Shown here: positions 1-8,937 of the stretch, piece by piece
How the letters are laid out: the number at the start of each line of letters is the position of its first letter
How positions within the stretch are numbered: the stretch's first letter is position 1
DNA from: Nonomuraea sp. PA05
Lineage (GTDB): Bacteria; Actinomycetota; Actinomycetes; Streptosporangiales; Streptosporangiaceae
Reading direction: 5' to 3'
DNA: 64,000 nucleotides
Assembly: GCF_008086045.1 (NCBI RefSeq)
Contig: NZ_VSEY01000016.1
Location: 184,432 to 248,431 of the forward strand
Position numbers and translations under genes: made by a program
The notes under the pieces: model-generated
Databases searched by the model: none
What the model was told of the DNA's origin: nothing
The model's input: only the letters and a program-made list of their open reading frames with translations

Positions 1-1771
1 GGGCCAGCTCCTCGTCGATGACCTTGGGGTCGAGCTTCTTGAACAGCGGCACGGGCGGCGCCAGCGGCGTGCCCGGCCGGATCGGCCGGTGCTCCCACCG
101 GGCGGCCCCCTCGGCGTAGTCGCCGGTGATCACCGGGTACGGAGTGCCGCCGTCCTCGTCGACCTCGCGGATCTCCGGCATGCCCGACCACACCCCCTCC
201 CCGCCCAGCATGGCGAAGACCTTGTTGGAGGAGCTGGGCAGGAACGGCGTGAGCATCGTCTTGGCGTCGTCGACGACCTGAAGCGCGACGTGCAGGATGG
301 ACTTCTGCCGCTCGGGGTCGTCCTTGAGCTTCCACGGCTCCTGGTCGGCGAGGTACTTGTTGGCCTCGCGGACCACGTCGAACGCCTCCGTGATGGCGTT
401 CTTGAAGCGCGAGCGCCCCAGCTCCGCCCCCACGGGCGCGAAGGCGTCGCGCGAGCGCTGCAGCAGGGCCCTGTCGGCGTCGGTGAGGTCGCCCGGCTCG
501 GGCACGGCGCCGAAGTTCTTGGCCGCCATCGAGATGGACCGGTTGACCAGGTTGCCCCAGGCGGCCACCAGCTCGCCGTTGTTGCGGTTGACGAACTCCT
601 GCCAGGTGAAGTCGGTGTCCTGGTTCTCCGGGCCGGCCACGGCGATGTAGTAGCGCAGCGCGTCGGCGTCGTAGCGGGCCAGGAAGTCGCGTACGTAGAT
701 GACGACCTGCCGCGAGGAGGAGAACTTCTTGCCCTCCATCGTCAGGAACTCGCTGGAGACCACCTCGGACGGCACGTCGAGGGCGCCCAGCGCGCCGGGG
801 GAGCCGCCGCGCGCGCCGATGCCGCTGTAGCCGAACAGCATGGCGGGCCAGATCTCGGCGTGGAAGACGATGTTGTCCTTGCCCATGAAGTAGTAGCCGC
901 GGGCGTCGGGGTTCTGCCACCACTGGCGCCACGCGTCGGGGTCGCCGGAGCGCCTGGCCCATTCGATGGAGGCCGACAGGTAGCCGATGACGGCGTCGAA
1001 CCACACGTACAGCCGCTTGTTGGGCTGGTCGCGCCAGCCGTCGAGCGGGATGGGCACGCCCCAGTCGAGGTCGCGGCTGATCGCGCGCGGCTGCAGGTCG
1101 CCGAGCAGGTTGAGGGCGAACTTGAGCACGTTGGGCCGCCACTCGCCCTGCTTGGACTGCAGGTAGGTGCCGAGCACCTCGGCGAAGGCGGGCAGGTCGA
1201 GCATGAAGTGCTCGGTCTCGACGAAGACCGGCGTCTCGCCGTTGATGCGGCTCTTGGGGTTGACGAGCTGGATCGGGTCGAGCTGGTTGCCGCAGTTGTC
1301 GCACTGGTCGCCGCGCGCGCCGTCGTAGCCGCAGATGGGGCAGGTGCCCTCGATGTAGCGGTCGGGCAGGGTGCGGCCGGTGGAGGGCGAGATGGCGCCC
1401 ATCGTGGTCTTGGGGAAGATATAGCCGTTGTCGTAGAGGCCCTTGAAGATCTGCTGCGTGACGGCGTAGTGGTTCTTGGTGGTGGTCCTGGTGAACAGGT
1501 CGTAGGACAGGCCGAGGCCGGTGAGGTCTTCGGCGATGACGCGGTTGTAGCGGTCGGCCAGCTCTCTGGCGCTCACGCCCTCCTTGTCGGCCTGCACCTG
1601 GATAGGGGTGCCGTGCTCGTCGGTGCCGGAGACCATCAGCACATTGTTGCCCGCCATGCGCTGGTAACGACTGAAGACGTCGGACGGCACGCCGAACCCC
1701 GAGACGTGCCCGATATGACGAGGCCCGTTCGCATACGGCCACGCCACGGCGGTGAGAATGTGCTGGGTCAT
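1..1771 (-). CDS. metG: Methionine--tRNA ligase (C-terminus cut by window edge)
   Basis: Cytoplasmic class I aminoacyl-tRNA synthetase that charges tRNA-Met. Read on the minus strand from the ATG at 1771, the protein begins with the nucleotide-binding region: the HIGH motif is HIGH itself at residues 19-22. A zinc knuckle of two CxxC pairs lies near residues 145-162 (CPICG and CDNCG). The KMSKS-type loop is the actinobacterial KFSSS variant near residue 347. The reading frame stays open to base 1, so 590 residues are visible and only the last few are missing compared with a usual length of about 600. The upstream glycosyltransferase gene reads the same way but is separated by a hairpin, so metG probably has its own promoter. 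Identification is secure. Confidence 0.96.
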   Translation of the reverse strand, partial: MTQHILTAVAWPYANGPRHIGHVSGFGVPSDVFSRYQRMAGNNVLMVSGTDEHGTPIQVQADKEGVSARELADRYNRVIAEDLTGLGLSYDLFTRTTTKNHYAVTQQIFKGLYDNGYIFPKTTMGAISPSTGRTLPDRYIEGTCPICGYDGARGDQCDNCGNQLDPIQLVNPKSRINGETPVFVETEHFMLDLPAFAEVLGTYLQSKQGEWRPNVLKFALNLLGDLQPRAISRDLDWGVPIPLDGWRDQPNKRLYVWFDAVIGYLSASIEWARRSGDPDAWRQWWQNPDARGYYFMGKDNIVFHAEIWPAMLFGYSGIGARGGSPGALGALDVPSEVVSSEFLTMEGKKFSSSRQVVIYVRDFLARYDADALRYYIAVAGPENQDTDFTWQEFVNRNNGELVAAWGNLVNRSISMAAKNFGAVPEPGDLTDADRALLQRSRDAFAPVGAELGRSRFKNAITEAFDVVREANKYLADQEPWKLKDDPERQKSILHVALQVVDDAKTMLTPFLPSSSNKVFAMLGGEGVWSGMPEIREVDEDGGTPYPVITGDYAEGAARWEHRPIRPGTPLAPPVPLFKKLDPKVIDEELA

Positions 1772-1808
1772 GCGTCCCAGCCTACGGGTTGCTGAGATTC
1801 ATCTGTTA

Positions 1809-1854
1809 CGCGCCACCGCCGCTCCCGCGGGCGATGCGGGGCGGCGGCGACGCG
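1809..1854 (-). terminator. Stem-loop between glycosyltransferase gene and metG
   Basis: Bases 1809-1822 (CGCGCCACCGCCGC) pair with 1841-1854 (GCGGCGGCGACGCG) at 12 of 14 positions around an 18-base loop. It lies just after the stop codon of the glycosyltransferase gene and before metG, both on the minus strand. There is no clear U tract, which is common for actinobacterial terminators. Confidence 0.5.
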
Positions 1855-1863
1855 TACGGGATG

Positions 1864-3084
1864 TCAGTGCTTGGAGTCTTCGAGGGTGATGGCGGCGGCG
1901 GCTTCCTCGGCCGCGGCGGCGGCGTTGTCTATCGGCGTCTCGCGGGTGCGGCGGATGCCGAGGATGCTGATGAACAGCGCCGCGAAGATCGTCTGGAAGC
2001 TCATGATGAGCGCGGTCGCGGACGGCACCACGATGCGCAGCGACTCGCGCGGGTCCAGCTCGCCGAAGTCGCGCACCTGCCAGTGCACCAGCGACATGAC
2101 CAGGCCGACGAGGCCGGCCAGGGCCAGCAGCCCGCCGACGACGAGCCCCTTCTCCAGGCTCACGATGTCGATCAGCCGCCGGATGCGCGGCGACTCGGGC
2201 AGGAAGCCCTCCTCGGCCGCGTACACCTTGGTGAAGACGGCGAACAGCGCCGCCTGGAAGCCGATCACCACCAGGGCCGCGGAGCCGACCAGGGTGTCGA
2301 CGTCGAAGGCCAGCTCGCCGATCTCGACGGGGCCGAACACCAGCGCGGTGCCCGCGACGAGCCCGATGATCATCATCAGCACGCCGGGGTAGAAGAACAG
2401 CCACTTCGGGCTGTAGAGGAGCAGGAAGCGCAGGTGGCGCCAGCCGTCGCGCCAGGAGCGCAGGTGCGGCGGGCGGGAGCGGCCGTCGGGCGACAGCGTG
2501 GTCGGCACCTCGCGCACGTCGAGGCCGGCCAGGGTGGAGCGGACCACCATCTCGGAGGCGAACTCCATGCCGCCCGTCTGGAGCTGCAGGCGCAGGATCG
2601 AGTCGCGCCGGAAGCCACGCAGGCCGCAGTGGAAGTCCTTGATCGCGGAGGGGAAGAACAGCCGCCCGATGAACGACAGCACCGGGTTGCCCAGGTAGCG
2701 GTGGAGCGGCGGCATGGCGCCCGGCGAGATGCCGCCCCTGAAGCGGTTGCCCATCACCAGGTCGGCGCCTTCACGGAGCTGCTCGACGAACGGCAGCAGC
2801 GCGGTGAAGTCGTAGGAGTCGTCGGCGTCGCCCATGATGACGTACTTGCCGCGCGCCGCCCTGATGCCGCCCATGAGGGCGTTTCCGTATCCCTTCTCGT
2901 CCACGTGGACCACGCGGGCCCCGGCATCTCGGGCGAGCTGTTGCGAGCCGTCCGTGCTGCCGTTGTCGGCGATCAGCACTTCGCCCTCGATGCCGTGCTC
3001 CTCCATGCACGCCAAAGCCTTGCGTACACAGACTTCCACGGTCTCCGCCTCGTTGAGGCAGGGCATGACCACCGTCAGTTCCAC
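1864..3084 (-). CDS. Family 2 glycosyltransferase, polyprenyl-phosphate sugar transferase type, with C-terminal membrane segments
   Basis: Predicted to move a nucleotide-activated sugar to a polyprenyl phosphate at the membrane. The N-terminal GT-A domain (about 1-230) opens with a beta strand ending in MPCLNEAET, has the nucleotide-site pattern ADNGSTDGS (39-47) and the metal-binding acidic cluster DADDSYD (86-92). The acceptor-side motif GGMEFASEM follows. Residues from about 230 form four hydrophobic membrane segments, as in dolichol-phosphate-glucose/mannose synthase relatives with a membrane anchor. The start is a GTG preceded by AAGGG. It is divergent from the polytopic transferase gene at 3184 and near two PMT genes, which fits a role supplying lipid-linked mannose; that pathway link is inference. 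Length (406) is normal for the anchored subfamily. Confidence 0.88.
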   Translation of the reverse strand: MELTVVMPCLNEAETVEVCVRKALACMEEHGIEGEVLIADNGSTDGSQQLARDAGARVVHVDEKGYGNALMGGIRAARGKYVIMGDADDSYDFTALLPFVEQLREGADLVMGNRFRGGISPGAMPPLHRYLGNPVLSFIGRLFFPSAIKDFHCGLRGFRRDSILRLQLQTGGMEFASEMVVRSTLAGLDVREVPTTLSPDGRSRPPHLRSWRDGWRHLRFLLLYSPKWLFFYPGVLMMIIGLVAGTALVFGPVEIGELAFDVDTLVGSAALVVIGFQAALFAVFTKVYAAEEGFLPESPRIRRLIDIVSLEKGLVVGGLLALAGLVGLVMSLVHWQVRDFGELDPRESLRIVVPSATALIMSFQTIFAALFISILGIRRTRETPIDNAAAAAEEAAAAITLEDSKH

Positions 3085-3183
3085 GTGTCTACCCTTCAGT
3101 TAAGGCTCTTCCAGTGAACCATCATGCCCTGAACGCGCCCGTGCTCGGGCACAGACCTGAAAACGACTGGCATTCTTTACAGC

Positions 3184-4731
3184 ATGGTGAGCGTCGCGGA
3201 GATTACCCCTGTGGACCCCTCCGCCCCTGGCAGGACGGCCCGTTTGCTGGCCATGGTGCGCAGGCATCGGGTGTTCGCCGCAGCCTTCGGCGCAGGCGCC
3301 GTGCTGCGGCTCATCGCCATGCTCGGCTACGGCCCGGCCATGTGGTTCAACGACTCCTACGAGTACGTCTCGGTGGCGCTGCACCCGCGGCCGCACCCGA
3401 TCAGGCCCGACGGCTACAGCTTCTGGCTGATGCTGCTCCAGCCGTTCCACAGCTTCACCCTGGTGACCTTCACGCAGCACCTGATGGGCCTGGCCACGGC
3501 CTGCCTGATCTACGCGTTGCTACGGATCAAGTTCCGGCTGCCGAAGTGGGGGGCCACGCTGGCCGCGGCGCCGGTGCTGTTCGACGCGTACCAGATCCAG
3601 CTTGAGCAGATGGTGATGTCCGACACCCTGTTCCTGCTGCTCGTGGTGGGCGTGATCACGCTGGTGCTGTGGAAGCGGCGGCTGACCTGGAAGGCGGGCG
3701 CGGTCATCGGCCTGCTGCTGGCGCTGACCTGGCTGACCCGCTCGATCGGGCTGCCGATCCTGGCGCTGGTGGTGCTCTACCTGCTGGTCAAGCGCACCGG
3801 CTGGCGGCCGATCGCAGCCGTGATCACGGCCTGCGCGATCCCGGTGATGGCGTACATGGGGTGGTTCGCCTCGGCGTACGGGAAGTTCGCGATGACCAAC
3901 AGCGACGGGCTCATCCTCTACATGCGCACCGCCATCTTCGCCGACTGCAACAAGATGGACATCGACAAGTACAAAGAGGTCCAGCTCCTGCTGCTGTGCA
4001 TCAACGACCCGGTGAGCCAGCGCAAGGACTACGCGCAGTGGTACCTGTGGGGCCAGGGCAACGGCGACGGCACCGGCACCGGCGAGGTGCTGCACCGGTG
4101 GGGCATCAACAAGAAGTGGAGCGAGATCACCAACGACGCGGCCAGCAAGTTCGCCACCCGGGCGATCCTGTCGCAGCCGGGTGACTACCTGGAGGTCGTG
4201 GCGCGCGATTTCTTCCGCTCCTTCCACTGGGCACGTCCACGCTTCCCCGACGAGTCGACCTACAACATGTACCAGTTCAAGCCGTACGTGGAACTGGACG
4301 ACACCGGCCAGCCCAAGCGGCTGCCGAAGTGGTCGTCGTACGCGGGAGGCCGCACCGACACCGACGCCTTCAGCTACGAGCAGGGCCCGCCGGAGACCCG
4401 GATCGTGCAGCCGTGGGCGACCATCATGAGCAACTACCAGAAGATCTTCTACCTGCGCGGCATCATGCTCGGCGGCATCCTGCTGATCGGCCTGTACGGC
4501 GTGGTCGTGCGCTGGCGCAAGTTCGGCGGCCCGGTGGTGCTGCCGTGGCTGGGCGCTGTCGGGCTGCTGCTGGCCCCGGCGGCCACGGCCGAGTTCGACT
4601 ACCGGTACGTGCTGCCCGCCGTCCCGCTGGCCTGCGTCGCGGCGGCGATCACGCTGCGCCGCGGTGTCACTTGGGCGCGGCGGTCACCCAGGAGCTCATC
4701 AGCATCCGAGCCCACCACTGTGCGTGCGTGA
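3184..4731 (+). CDS. Polytopic membrane protein, GT39/ArnT-like glycosyltransferase
   Basis: About ten hydrophobic segments alternate with short loops over 515 residues. An acidic pattern, FNDSYEY, after the first membrane segment resembles the catalytic DE/DS loop of GT-C fold transferases that use lipid-linked sugars. A large loop (about 235-410) rich in W, Y and charged residues probably faces outside. No family-specific signature was recognised, so the substrate is unknown. The start ATG has no good Shine-Dalgarno sequence and may belong to a leaderless message. The last 65 bases overlap the 3' end of the convergent PMT gene. The neighbourhood of a GT2 enzyme and two PMTs suggests a shared polyprenyl-phosphate-sugar economy (inference). 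Confidence 0.75.
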   Translation: MVSVAEITPVDPSAPGRTARLLAMVRRHRVFAAAFGAGAVLRLIAMLGYGPAMWFNDSYEYVSVALHPRPHPIRPDGYSFWLMLLQPFHSFTLVTFTQHLMGLATACLIYALLRIKFRLPKWGATLAAAPVLFDAYQIQLEQMVMSDTLFLLLVVGVITLVLWKRRLTWKAGAVIGLLLALTWLTRSIGLPILALVVLYLLVKRTGWRPIAAVITACAIPVMAYMGWFASAYGKFAMTNSDGLILYMRTAIFADCNKMDIDKYKEVQLLLLCINDPVSQRKDYAQWYLWGQGNGDGTGTGEVLHRWGINKKWSEITNDAASKFATRAILSQPGDYLEVVARDFFRSFHWARPRFPDESTYNMYQFKPYVELDDTGQPKRLPKWSSYAGGRTDTDAFSYEQGPPETRIVQPWATIMSNYQKIFYLRGIMLGGILLIGLYGVVVRWRKFGGPVVLPWLGAVGLLLAPAATAEFDYRYVLPAVPLACVAAAITLRRGVTWARRSPRSSSASEPTTVRA

Positions 4732-6262
4732 TCGTCTCGGCGGTCAGCACCGGCTGGAGCCACCAGAAGTTGATCAGCACGACGAGCGTGAACGCGCCCA
4801 CGACCGCGGCCCCCGTCGCCCTGCGGCCGGCGGGGGCGTCCTGCCTGCCGAGGACGAGCCCGGCCATGAGCACGAGCGCCAGCACCATGAACGGCACCAC
4901 GGGGATCATGTAGAACAGGTACATCGTGCGGTTGTCGGCGATGGCGTAGTAGAACCACGGCAGCCAGCCCACCGCGAAGCCGAGCAGCGTCGCCCCGGCC
5001 CGCCAGTCGCGGGCGGAGACGTACCAGGCGACGAGGCCGAGCAGCGCGAGCGCGGCGGCGTACCAGAGTGCGGGGGTGCCGACCCCGAGCACGGCCTGGG
5101 AGCACTCGTCGGCGCCGCAGGCCGACGGCGGCAGGCCGGTGGGGTAGTGGAAGGAGACGGGCCGTAACAGCAGCGGCCACTGCCACGGCTCCGACATGTA
5201 CGGGTGGTAGTCCTCCAGGCCGCTGTGGAAGCCCAGCACCTGCGTCTGGTACTGCACCCACGACCGCACCGAGTCGAGCACGAAGAACCCGGGCCCGGCG
5301 GAGGTGGCGCGGTCCCAGTTGCGTCCCCAGCCGTCGGCGGAGGCGAACCAGCCGGCCCACGACGCGGTGAAGACCAGCGCGGGCACCAGCGCCATGGCGC
5401 CGAACCCGCCGGGCAGGTCGTACGTCAGCGCCCCCCGGTACGGCTCGCGCAGGCCGAGCGCGCGCCGCGCCCCCAGGTCCCAGACGATCGACAGCACGGC
5501 GAACGCGATGAGGAAGAAGATCCCCGACCACTTGACCGCGCACGCGGCGCCCAGGCAGGCGCCCGCCGCCAGCCGCCAGGGCCGCAGCCCGAGCCGGGGG
5601 CCCAGCTCGGTGACGGGCGCGCTCTCGTACCAGGCGACCAGCTTCTCGCGGGCCTGGTCGCGGTCGGCCACCAGGCAGGCGAACCCGCACAGCACCCAGA
5701 ACATCAGGAAGATGTCGAGCAGCGCCGTGCGGGACAGCACCAGGTGCAGCCCGTCGAGCGCCAGCAGCAGCCCGGCCAGGCAGCCGAGCAGCGTGGAGCG
5801 GGTCATCCGGCGCGCCACCCTGACCATGACCAGGATGGACAGGGTGCCGGCCAGCGCGGCGGCGAAGCGCCAGCCGAACGGGTCCATCCCGAACAGCCAC
5901 TCGCCGAGGCCGATCATCCACTTGCCGAGCGGCGGGTGGGCCACGAAGGAGGCGCACTCGGACGGCTGGCCGCACTGCTTGAAGATGTCCAGGTTCCCGG
6001 CGATGAGGCGCCGGTCGGCGATGGGGTTCTTGGCGTCGCCGAGCGTGGCCATCTCGACGCCGTGGATCAGCAGCGAGTAGGCGTCCTTGATGTAGAAGGT
6101 CTCGTCGAAGACGACGGCCTTGGGCTCGCCCAGCCTGACGAAGCGCAGGATGCCGCCGAAGAGCGTCACCGCCAGCGTCGCCACCCAGCTGAGGAGGGCG
6201 CCTTCCTGCATGGGCGGGATGAGCCGCCGTGCCGACACCCCCTGCTTTCTCACGATGCGCAC
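4667..6262 (-). CDS. Protein O-mannosyltransferase, PMT family (copy 1)
   Basis: Integral membrane GT-C enzyme expected to transfer mannose from polyprenyl-phosphate mannose to Ser/Thr of exported proteins. The first outside loop carries the invariant acidic pair in VVFDETFY (residues 51-58). The conserved stretch HPPLGKWMIGLGEWLF follows, then multiple membrane segments; the DNRTMYLFYMIP motif is near the C-terminus. It starts with GTG only one base after the rsmI stop codon, so the two are almost certainly translated from one message. At 531 aa it is of usual size. It is a close paralogue of the PMT at 7191, which lies on the other side of rsmI and has the same motifs. Its 3' end overlaps the convergent gene at 4731 by 65 bases. 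Confidence 0.9.
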   Translation of the reverse strand: MRIVRKQGVSARRLIPPMQEGALLSWVATLAVTLFGGILRFVRLGEPKAVVFDETFYIKDAYSLLIHGVEMATLGDAKNPIADRRLIAGNLDIFKQCGQPSECASFVAHPPLGKWMIGLGEWLFGMDPFGWRFAAALAGTLSILVMVRVARRMTRSTLLGCLAGLLLALDGLHLVLSRTALLDIFLMFWVLCGFACLVADRDQAREKLVAWYESAPVTELGPRLGLRPWRLAAGACLGAACAVKWSGIFFLIAFAVLSIVWDLGARRALGLREPYRGALTYDLPGGFGAMALVPALVFTASWAGWFASADGWGRNWDRATSAGPGFFVLDSVRSWVQYQTQVLGFHSGLEDYHPYMSEPWQWPLLLRPVSFHYPTGLPPSACGADECSQAVLGVGTPALWYAAALALLGLVAWYVSARDWRAGATLLGFAVGWLPWFYYAIADNRTMYLFYMIPVVPFMVLALVLMAGLVLGRQDAPAGRRATGAAVVGAFTLVVLINFWWLQPVLTAETITHAQWWARMLMSSWVTAAPK

Positions 6263-6263
6263 C

Positions 6264-7112
6264 CTATGGCGTGGCGGTCCGCCTGTGAACCAGGTCGTAC
6301 AGCTCTCGCCGGGGCACGCCCGCGCCCTTGGCCACCTCGGCCACGGCCAGGCTGCGCCGCTCCCCCGCCGCGACCCTGCGGTCCACCTCGGCCGCCAGCG
6401 CGTCGAGGTCGGGCTCGTCGTCGCCGGGCGCGTGGCCGGCGACGACGATCGTGATCTCGCCCTTGACTCCCGGCGCCGCCCATTCGGCCAGCTCGGCGAG
6501 CCCGCCCCTGCGCACCTCCTCGTAGGTCTTGGTCAGCTCCCTGCACACCGCGGCCCGCCGCTCGCCGCCGAACGCCTCGGCCATCGCCCTCAGGGACTCC
6601 GCCAGCCGGTGCGGCGACTCGAAGAAGACCATCGTGCGTTCCTCGGTGGCCAGCGCGCCCAGGCGGCGGCCCCGGTCGCCGCCCTTGCGCGGCGGGAAGC
6701 CCTCGAAGCAGAACCGGTCGCTGGCCAGCCCCGACACGGCCAGCGCGGTGGTGACGGCGCTCGGGCCGGGCAGCGCGGTGACGACGATGCCCGCCTCGAC
6801 CGCGAGCTGCGTCAGGCGGTAGCCGGGGTCGGACACGCCCGGCATGCCCGCGTCCGTGATCACCACGACCGTGCGGCCCTGTTTCAGCGTCTCGACCAGC
6901 TCCTGGGCGCGGGCCACCTCGTTCTGGTCGTAGTAGGACACCACCCGGCCGGTGAGCTCCACGCCGAGGTCGGCCGCGAGCCTGCGCAACCGCCTGGTGT
7001 CCTCGGCGGCCACCACGTCCGCCTCGGCCAGCAGCTCGCGCAGCCGCGGTGAGACGTCTCCGACCTGGCCAATAGGGGCTCCTGCCAGCACCAACCTGCC
7101 GTTCCCAGTCAC
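6264..7112 (-). CDS. rsmI: 16S rRNA (cytidine(1402)-2'-O)-methyltransferase
   Basis: SAM-dependent tetrapyrrole-methylase-fold enzyme that 2'-O-methylates C1402 of 16S rRNA at the decoding site. Visible family features are LVLAGAPIGQVGD at the N-terminus, AEDTRR, VVITDAGMPGVSDPG, the LPGPSAVTTAL SAM loop and FEGFPPRKGGDR, followed by FFESPHR. The reading frame is open far upstream into the neighbouring PMT gene, but homology begins here. The GTG at 7112 gives VTGNGRLVLAG; an ATG at 7133 is an alternative that adds seven residues. It is divergent from the PMT at 7191 and directly upstream of PMT copy 1. Confidence 0.93.
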   Translation of the reverse strand: MTGNGRLVLAGAPIGQVGDVSPRLRELLAEADVVAAEDTRRLRRLAADLGVELTGRVVSYYDQNEVARAQELVETLKQGRTVVVITDAGMPGVSDPGYRLTQLAVEAGIVVTALPGPSAVTTALAVSGLASDRFCFEGFPPRKGGDRGRRLGALATEERTMVFFESPHRLAESLRAMAEAFGGERRAAVCRELTKTYEEVRRGGLAELAEWAAPGVKGEITIVVAGHAPGDDEPDLDALAAEVDRRVAAGERRSLAVAEVAKGAGVPRRELYDLVHRRTATP

Positions 7113-7190
7113 CTGACCATTGTTGCAGGGCATCCCAAATACACCGTGTTTCCTTGGTAATGACCGCTCTGGGGCCCGTACGATGTCCGA

Positions 7191-8825
7191 ATGGCGGTGA
7201 CCGATTCCCCGTACCAGGCCTACGAGAGCTCGGAGGTCGGCGAGAGCCATCCCAGGACGCGGTCCGTACGTGACCGGGTCGTGCCCCCCATGCGCGGCAG
7301 CGTGTTGTGGGGATGGGTGGGGCCACTGCTCGTCACCCTGTTCGGCGGGATACTCCGCTTCGTCGGCCTCGGTCATCCCAAGGCCGTGGTGTTCGACGAG
7401 ACGTACTACATGAAAGACGCCTTCTCGCTGATCACCCACTGGGTCGAGAAGGTCACCGTCAAGGACGCCGACAAGGCGATCCTCGCGGGCAACACCGACA
7501 TCTGGCAGTCGTGCACGGCCGCCGACCTCGACAAGTGCGCCTCCTACGTGGTGCACCCGCCGCTGGGCAAGTGGATGATCGGCCTCGGCGAGTGGATCTT
7601 CGGGCTCAACCCGTTCGGCTGGCGCTTCGCCGCCGCGGTCGTCGGCACGCTGTCCATCCTCATCCTGGCCAGGGTGGCCCGCCGGATGACCCGCTCGACG
7701 CTGCTCGGCTGCTTCGCGGGCCTGCTGCTGGCGCTCGACGGCCTGCACTACGTGCTCTCCCGCACGGCGCTGCTGGACATCTTCCTGATGTTCTGGGTCC
7801 TGGCCGCGTTCGCCTGCCTGGTGGTCGACCGTGACCGGGCCCGCGAGAAGCTCGTCACCTGGTACGAGAGCTCGCCCCTGTCGCCGCAGGGCCCGTCGCT
7901 GGGCATCAGGTGGTGGCGGATCGCGGCCGGGGTGTGCCTGGCCTTCTCGATGTCGGTCAAGTGGTCGGGCCTGGCGTTCGCCGTCGGGTTCGCGATCATG
8001 TCGCTGCTGTGGGACTTCGGCGCCCGACGCGCCGTGGGGCTGCGCAGCCCCTATCTGGGGGCGTTCAGCAAGGACGTGCCGCAGGGCGTCCTGGCGTTCG
8101 GTGTCGTGCCGTTCGTGGCGTACATGGCCACCTGGGCGGGCTGGTTCCTCAGCGCCGGCGGCTACGGACGCAACTGGGACCGGGCCACGGAGCCGGGCAA
8201 CCCGATCTTCTTCGTCTTCGACTCGATGCGGTCGTGGGTGCAGTACCAGTGGCAGGTCTTCACCTTCCACAGCGGGCTGGAGACCTCGCACCCGTACATG
8301 TCGGAGCCGTGGTCCTGGCCGCTGCTGCTGCGCCCCGTGGCCTTCTTCTACGAGGGCAAGCAGAACACGTGCGGCGTCAAGGACTGCTCGCAGGCCGTGC
8401 TCGGCGTGGGCACGCCGGTGATCTGGTTCGGCGCGGTGGCCGCGCTGGTGGCGCTGGTGGCGTGGTACTTCTCGGCGCGCGACTGGCGGGCCGGGGCGGT
8501 GCTGCTGGCGTACGCGATGGCCTGGCTGCCGTGGTTCTACTTCGCCATCGCCGACAACCGCACGATGTTCTTGTTCTACGCCATTCCGATGGTGCCGTTC
8601 ATGGTGCTGGCCATCACGTTGTGCGCCGGGTTGCTGATCGGTCCGTCCGCGCCGGCGGTCAAGGGGGCCATGCCGATGCGGCGTACCCTCGGCGCCGCCG
8701 TCGTCGGGGCGTTCGCCCTGCTCGCGCTCATCAACTTCTGGTGGCTGCACCCCATTCTCTCCGCCGAGCTGATCCCGTACGTGGACTGGAAGGCCCGCAT
8801 GTTGTTTGAGAAACGGTGGATATGA
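7191..8825 (+). CDS. Protein O-mannosyltransferase, PMT family (copy 2)
   Basis: Second PMT paralogue (544 aa), with VVFDETYY (67-74; catalytic D69-E70), HPPLGKWMIGLGEWIF, FHSGLE and a DNRTMFLFYAIP motif near the end. The N-terminus has a roughly 35-residue hydrophilic cytoplasmic tail absent from copy 1. The divergent arrangement PMT/rsmI is the standard actinobacterial one, so this copy is probably the orthologue of the mycobacterial/Streptomyces Pmt and copy 1 the lineage-specific duplicate (inference). It acts in the cytoplasmic membrane on Sec-exported proteins. Confidence 0.92.
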   Translation: MAVTDSPYQAYESSEVGESHPRTRSVRDRVVPPMRGSVLWGWVGPLLVTLFGGILRFVGLGHPKAVVFDETYYMKDAFSLITHWVEKVTVKDADKAILAGNTDIWQSCTAADLDKCASYVVHPPLGKWMIGLGEWIFGLNPFGWRFAAAVVGTLSILILARVARRMTRSTLLGCFAGLLLALDGLHYVLSRTALLDIFLMFWVLAAFACLVVDRDRAREKLVTWYESSPLSPQGPSLGIRWWRIAAGVCLAFSMSVKWSGLAFAVGFAIMSLLWDFGARRAVGLRSPYLGAFSKDVPQGVLAFGVVPFVAYMATWAGWFLSAGGYGRNWDRATEPGNPIFFVFDSMRSWVQYQWQVFTFHSGLETSHPYMSEPWSWPLLLRPVAFFYEGKQNTCGVKDCSQAVLGVGTPVIWFGAVAALVALVAWYFSARDWRAGAVLLAYAMAWLPWFYFAIADNRTMFLFYAIPMVPFMVLAITLCAGLLIGPSAPAVKGAMPMRRTLGAAVVGAFALLALINFWWLHPILSAELIPYVDWKARMLFEKRWI

Positions 8826-8937
8826 TCACGTTACAGTCGGCTCAATAGGGGTTTTTTAGGTAGTCGCTGTGCAAGACCCAATACGCACCGGATTCGGTCA
8901 TCGTCAGGCCCGGGGTCGATACGGCAAACTTCGAGGC

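Noticed and set aside
89..1795. Long plus-strand open frame opposite metG
   Set aside because: It is the antisense shadow of a clear methionyl-tRNA synthetase; its composition (Gly/Ala/Val/His-rich, no domain) is typical of GC-rich shadow frames.
1789..3117. Plus-strand frame opposite the GT2 gene
   Set aside because: Shadow of the glycosyltransferase, which has all expected motifs in the minus frame.
5204..6454. Plus-strand frame across PMT copy 1 and rsmI
   Set aside because: Gln/Glu/Arg-rich shadow of two verified genes.
7134..8750. Upstream extension of rsmI to 828 codons
   Set aside because: The extra part is antisense to PMT copy 2 and has no similarity to any methyltransferase; RsmI homology starts at about 7112.
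8826..8937. T-run in GGGGTTTTTTAGG as a terminator of PMT copy 2
   Set aside because: No stem of useful length precedes the T-run.
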